From an uncultured Flammeovirgaceae bacterium (GTDB lineage: Bacteria > Bacteroidota > Bacteroidia > Cytophagales > Cyclobacteriaceae): a DNA stretch of 7,204 nucleotides. Under the pieces are notes generated by a model. It saw nothing but the letters and a program-made list of their open reading frames with translations. It ran no database searches and was not told the DNA's origin. The stretch covers positions 1-7,204 of the forward strand of contig CAMLLI010000203.1 of NCBI GenBank assembly GCA_946480685.1, given 5' to 3'. The position numbers and the translations under genes were made by a program. Positions within the stretch are counted from its first letter, which is position 1; every line of letters starts with the position of its first letter. Shown in pieces: positions 7,194-7,204 of the stretch.

Positions 7194-7204
7194 AAAGCAT
7201 GCAG

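Overview
The window looks like chromosomal DNA of a member of the Bacteroidota, probably an environmental polysaccharide degrader (a Cytophagales- or Chitinophagales-like lineage is a guess). The reason is a textbook SusC/SusD pair: a TonB-dependent outer-membrane transporter with an N-terminal carboxypeptidase-regulatory-like domain, followed by a surface lipoprotein. The start sites lack useful Shine-Dalgarno sequences, which also fits the phylum.

Layout. Positions 1-462 hold the 3' end of a carbohydrate-active enzyme, most like the C-terminal beta-sandwich of GH106-type alpha-L-rhamnosidases. A 121-bp gap with a weak hairpin, a 12-bp palindrome and a GGAGGT/ACCTCC inverted repeat leads to susC (584-3919). 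After 29 bp comes susD (3949-5790), and a strong intrinsic terminator (5815-5849) closes the unit. These three genes form the right-hand part of a polysaccharide utilization locus. The enzyme would cleave a glycan, perhaps a rhamnose-containing one. SusD would capture the product at the cell surface, and SusC would import it with TonB energy. No regulator (HTCS, AraC, or sigma/anti-sigma pair) lies in the window, and SusC has no STN signalling domain, so control must be encoded elsewhere.

Right of the terminator the character changes. A small forward gene (5925-6254) encodes a 109-residue protein with two PQQ-type beta-propeller repeats. It converges on two reverse-strand genes in visibly more AT-rich DNA: an unrecognised 132-residue protein (6299-6697) and, upstream of it in transcription, a 159-residue pentapeptide-repeat protein (6714-7193). 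These two are 16 bp apart and probably co-transcribed. They look like accessory genes beside the PUL, and their function cannot be read from sequence alone.

No tRNA, rRNA, CRISPR array, insertion sequence or origin was seen. No stretch longer than 300 bp lacks a gene. The PUL part is well understood. The best places to look for something new are the right-hand accessory genes and the susC leader.
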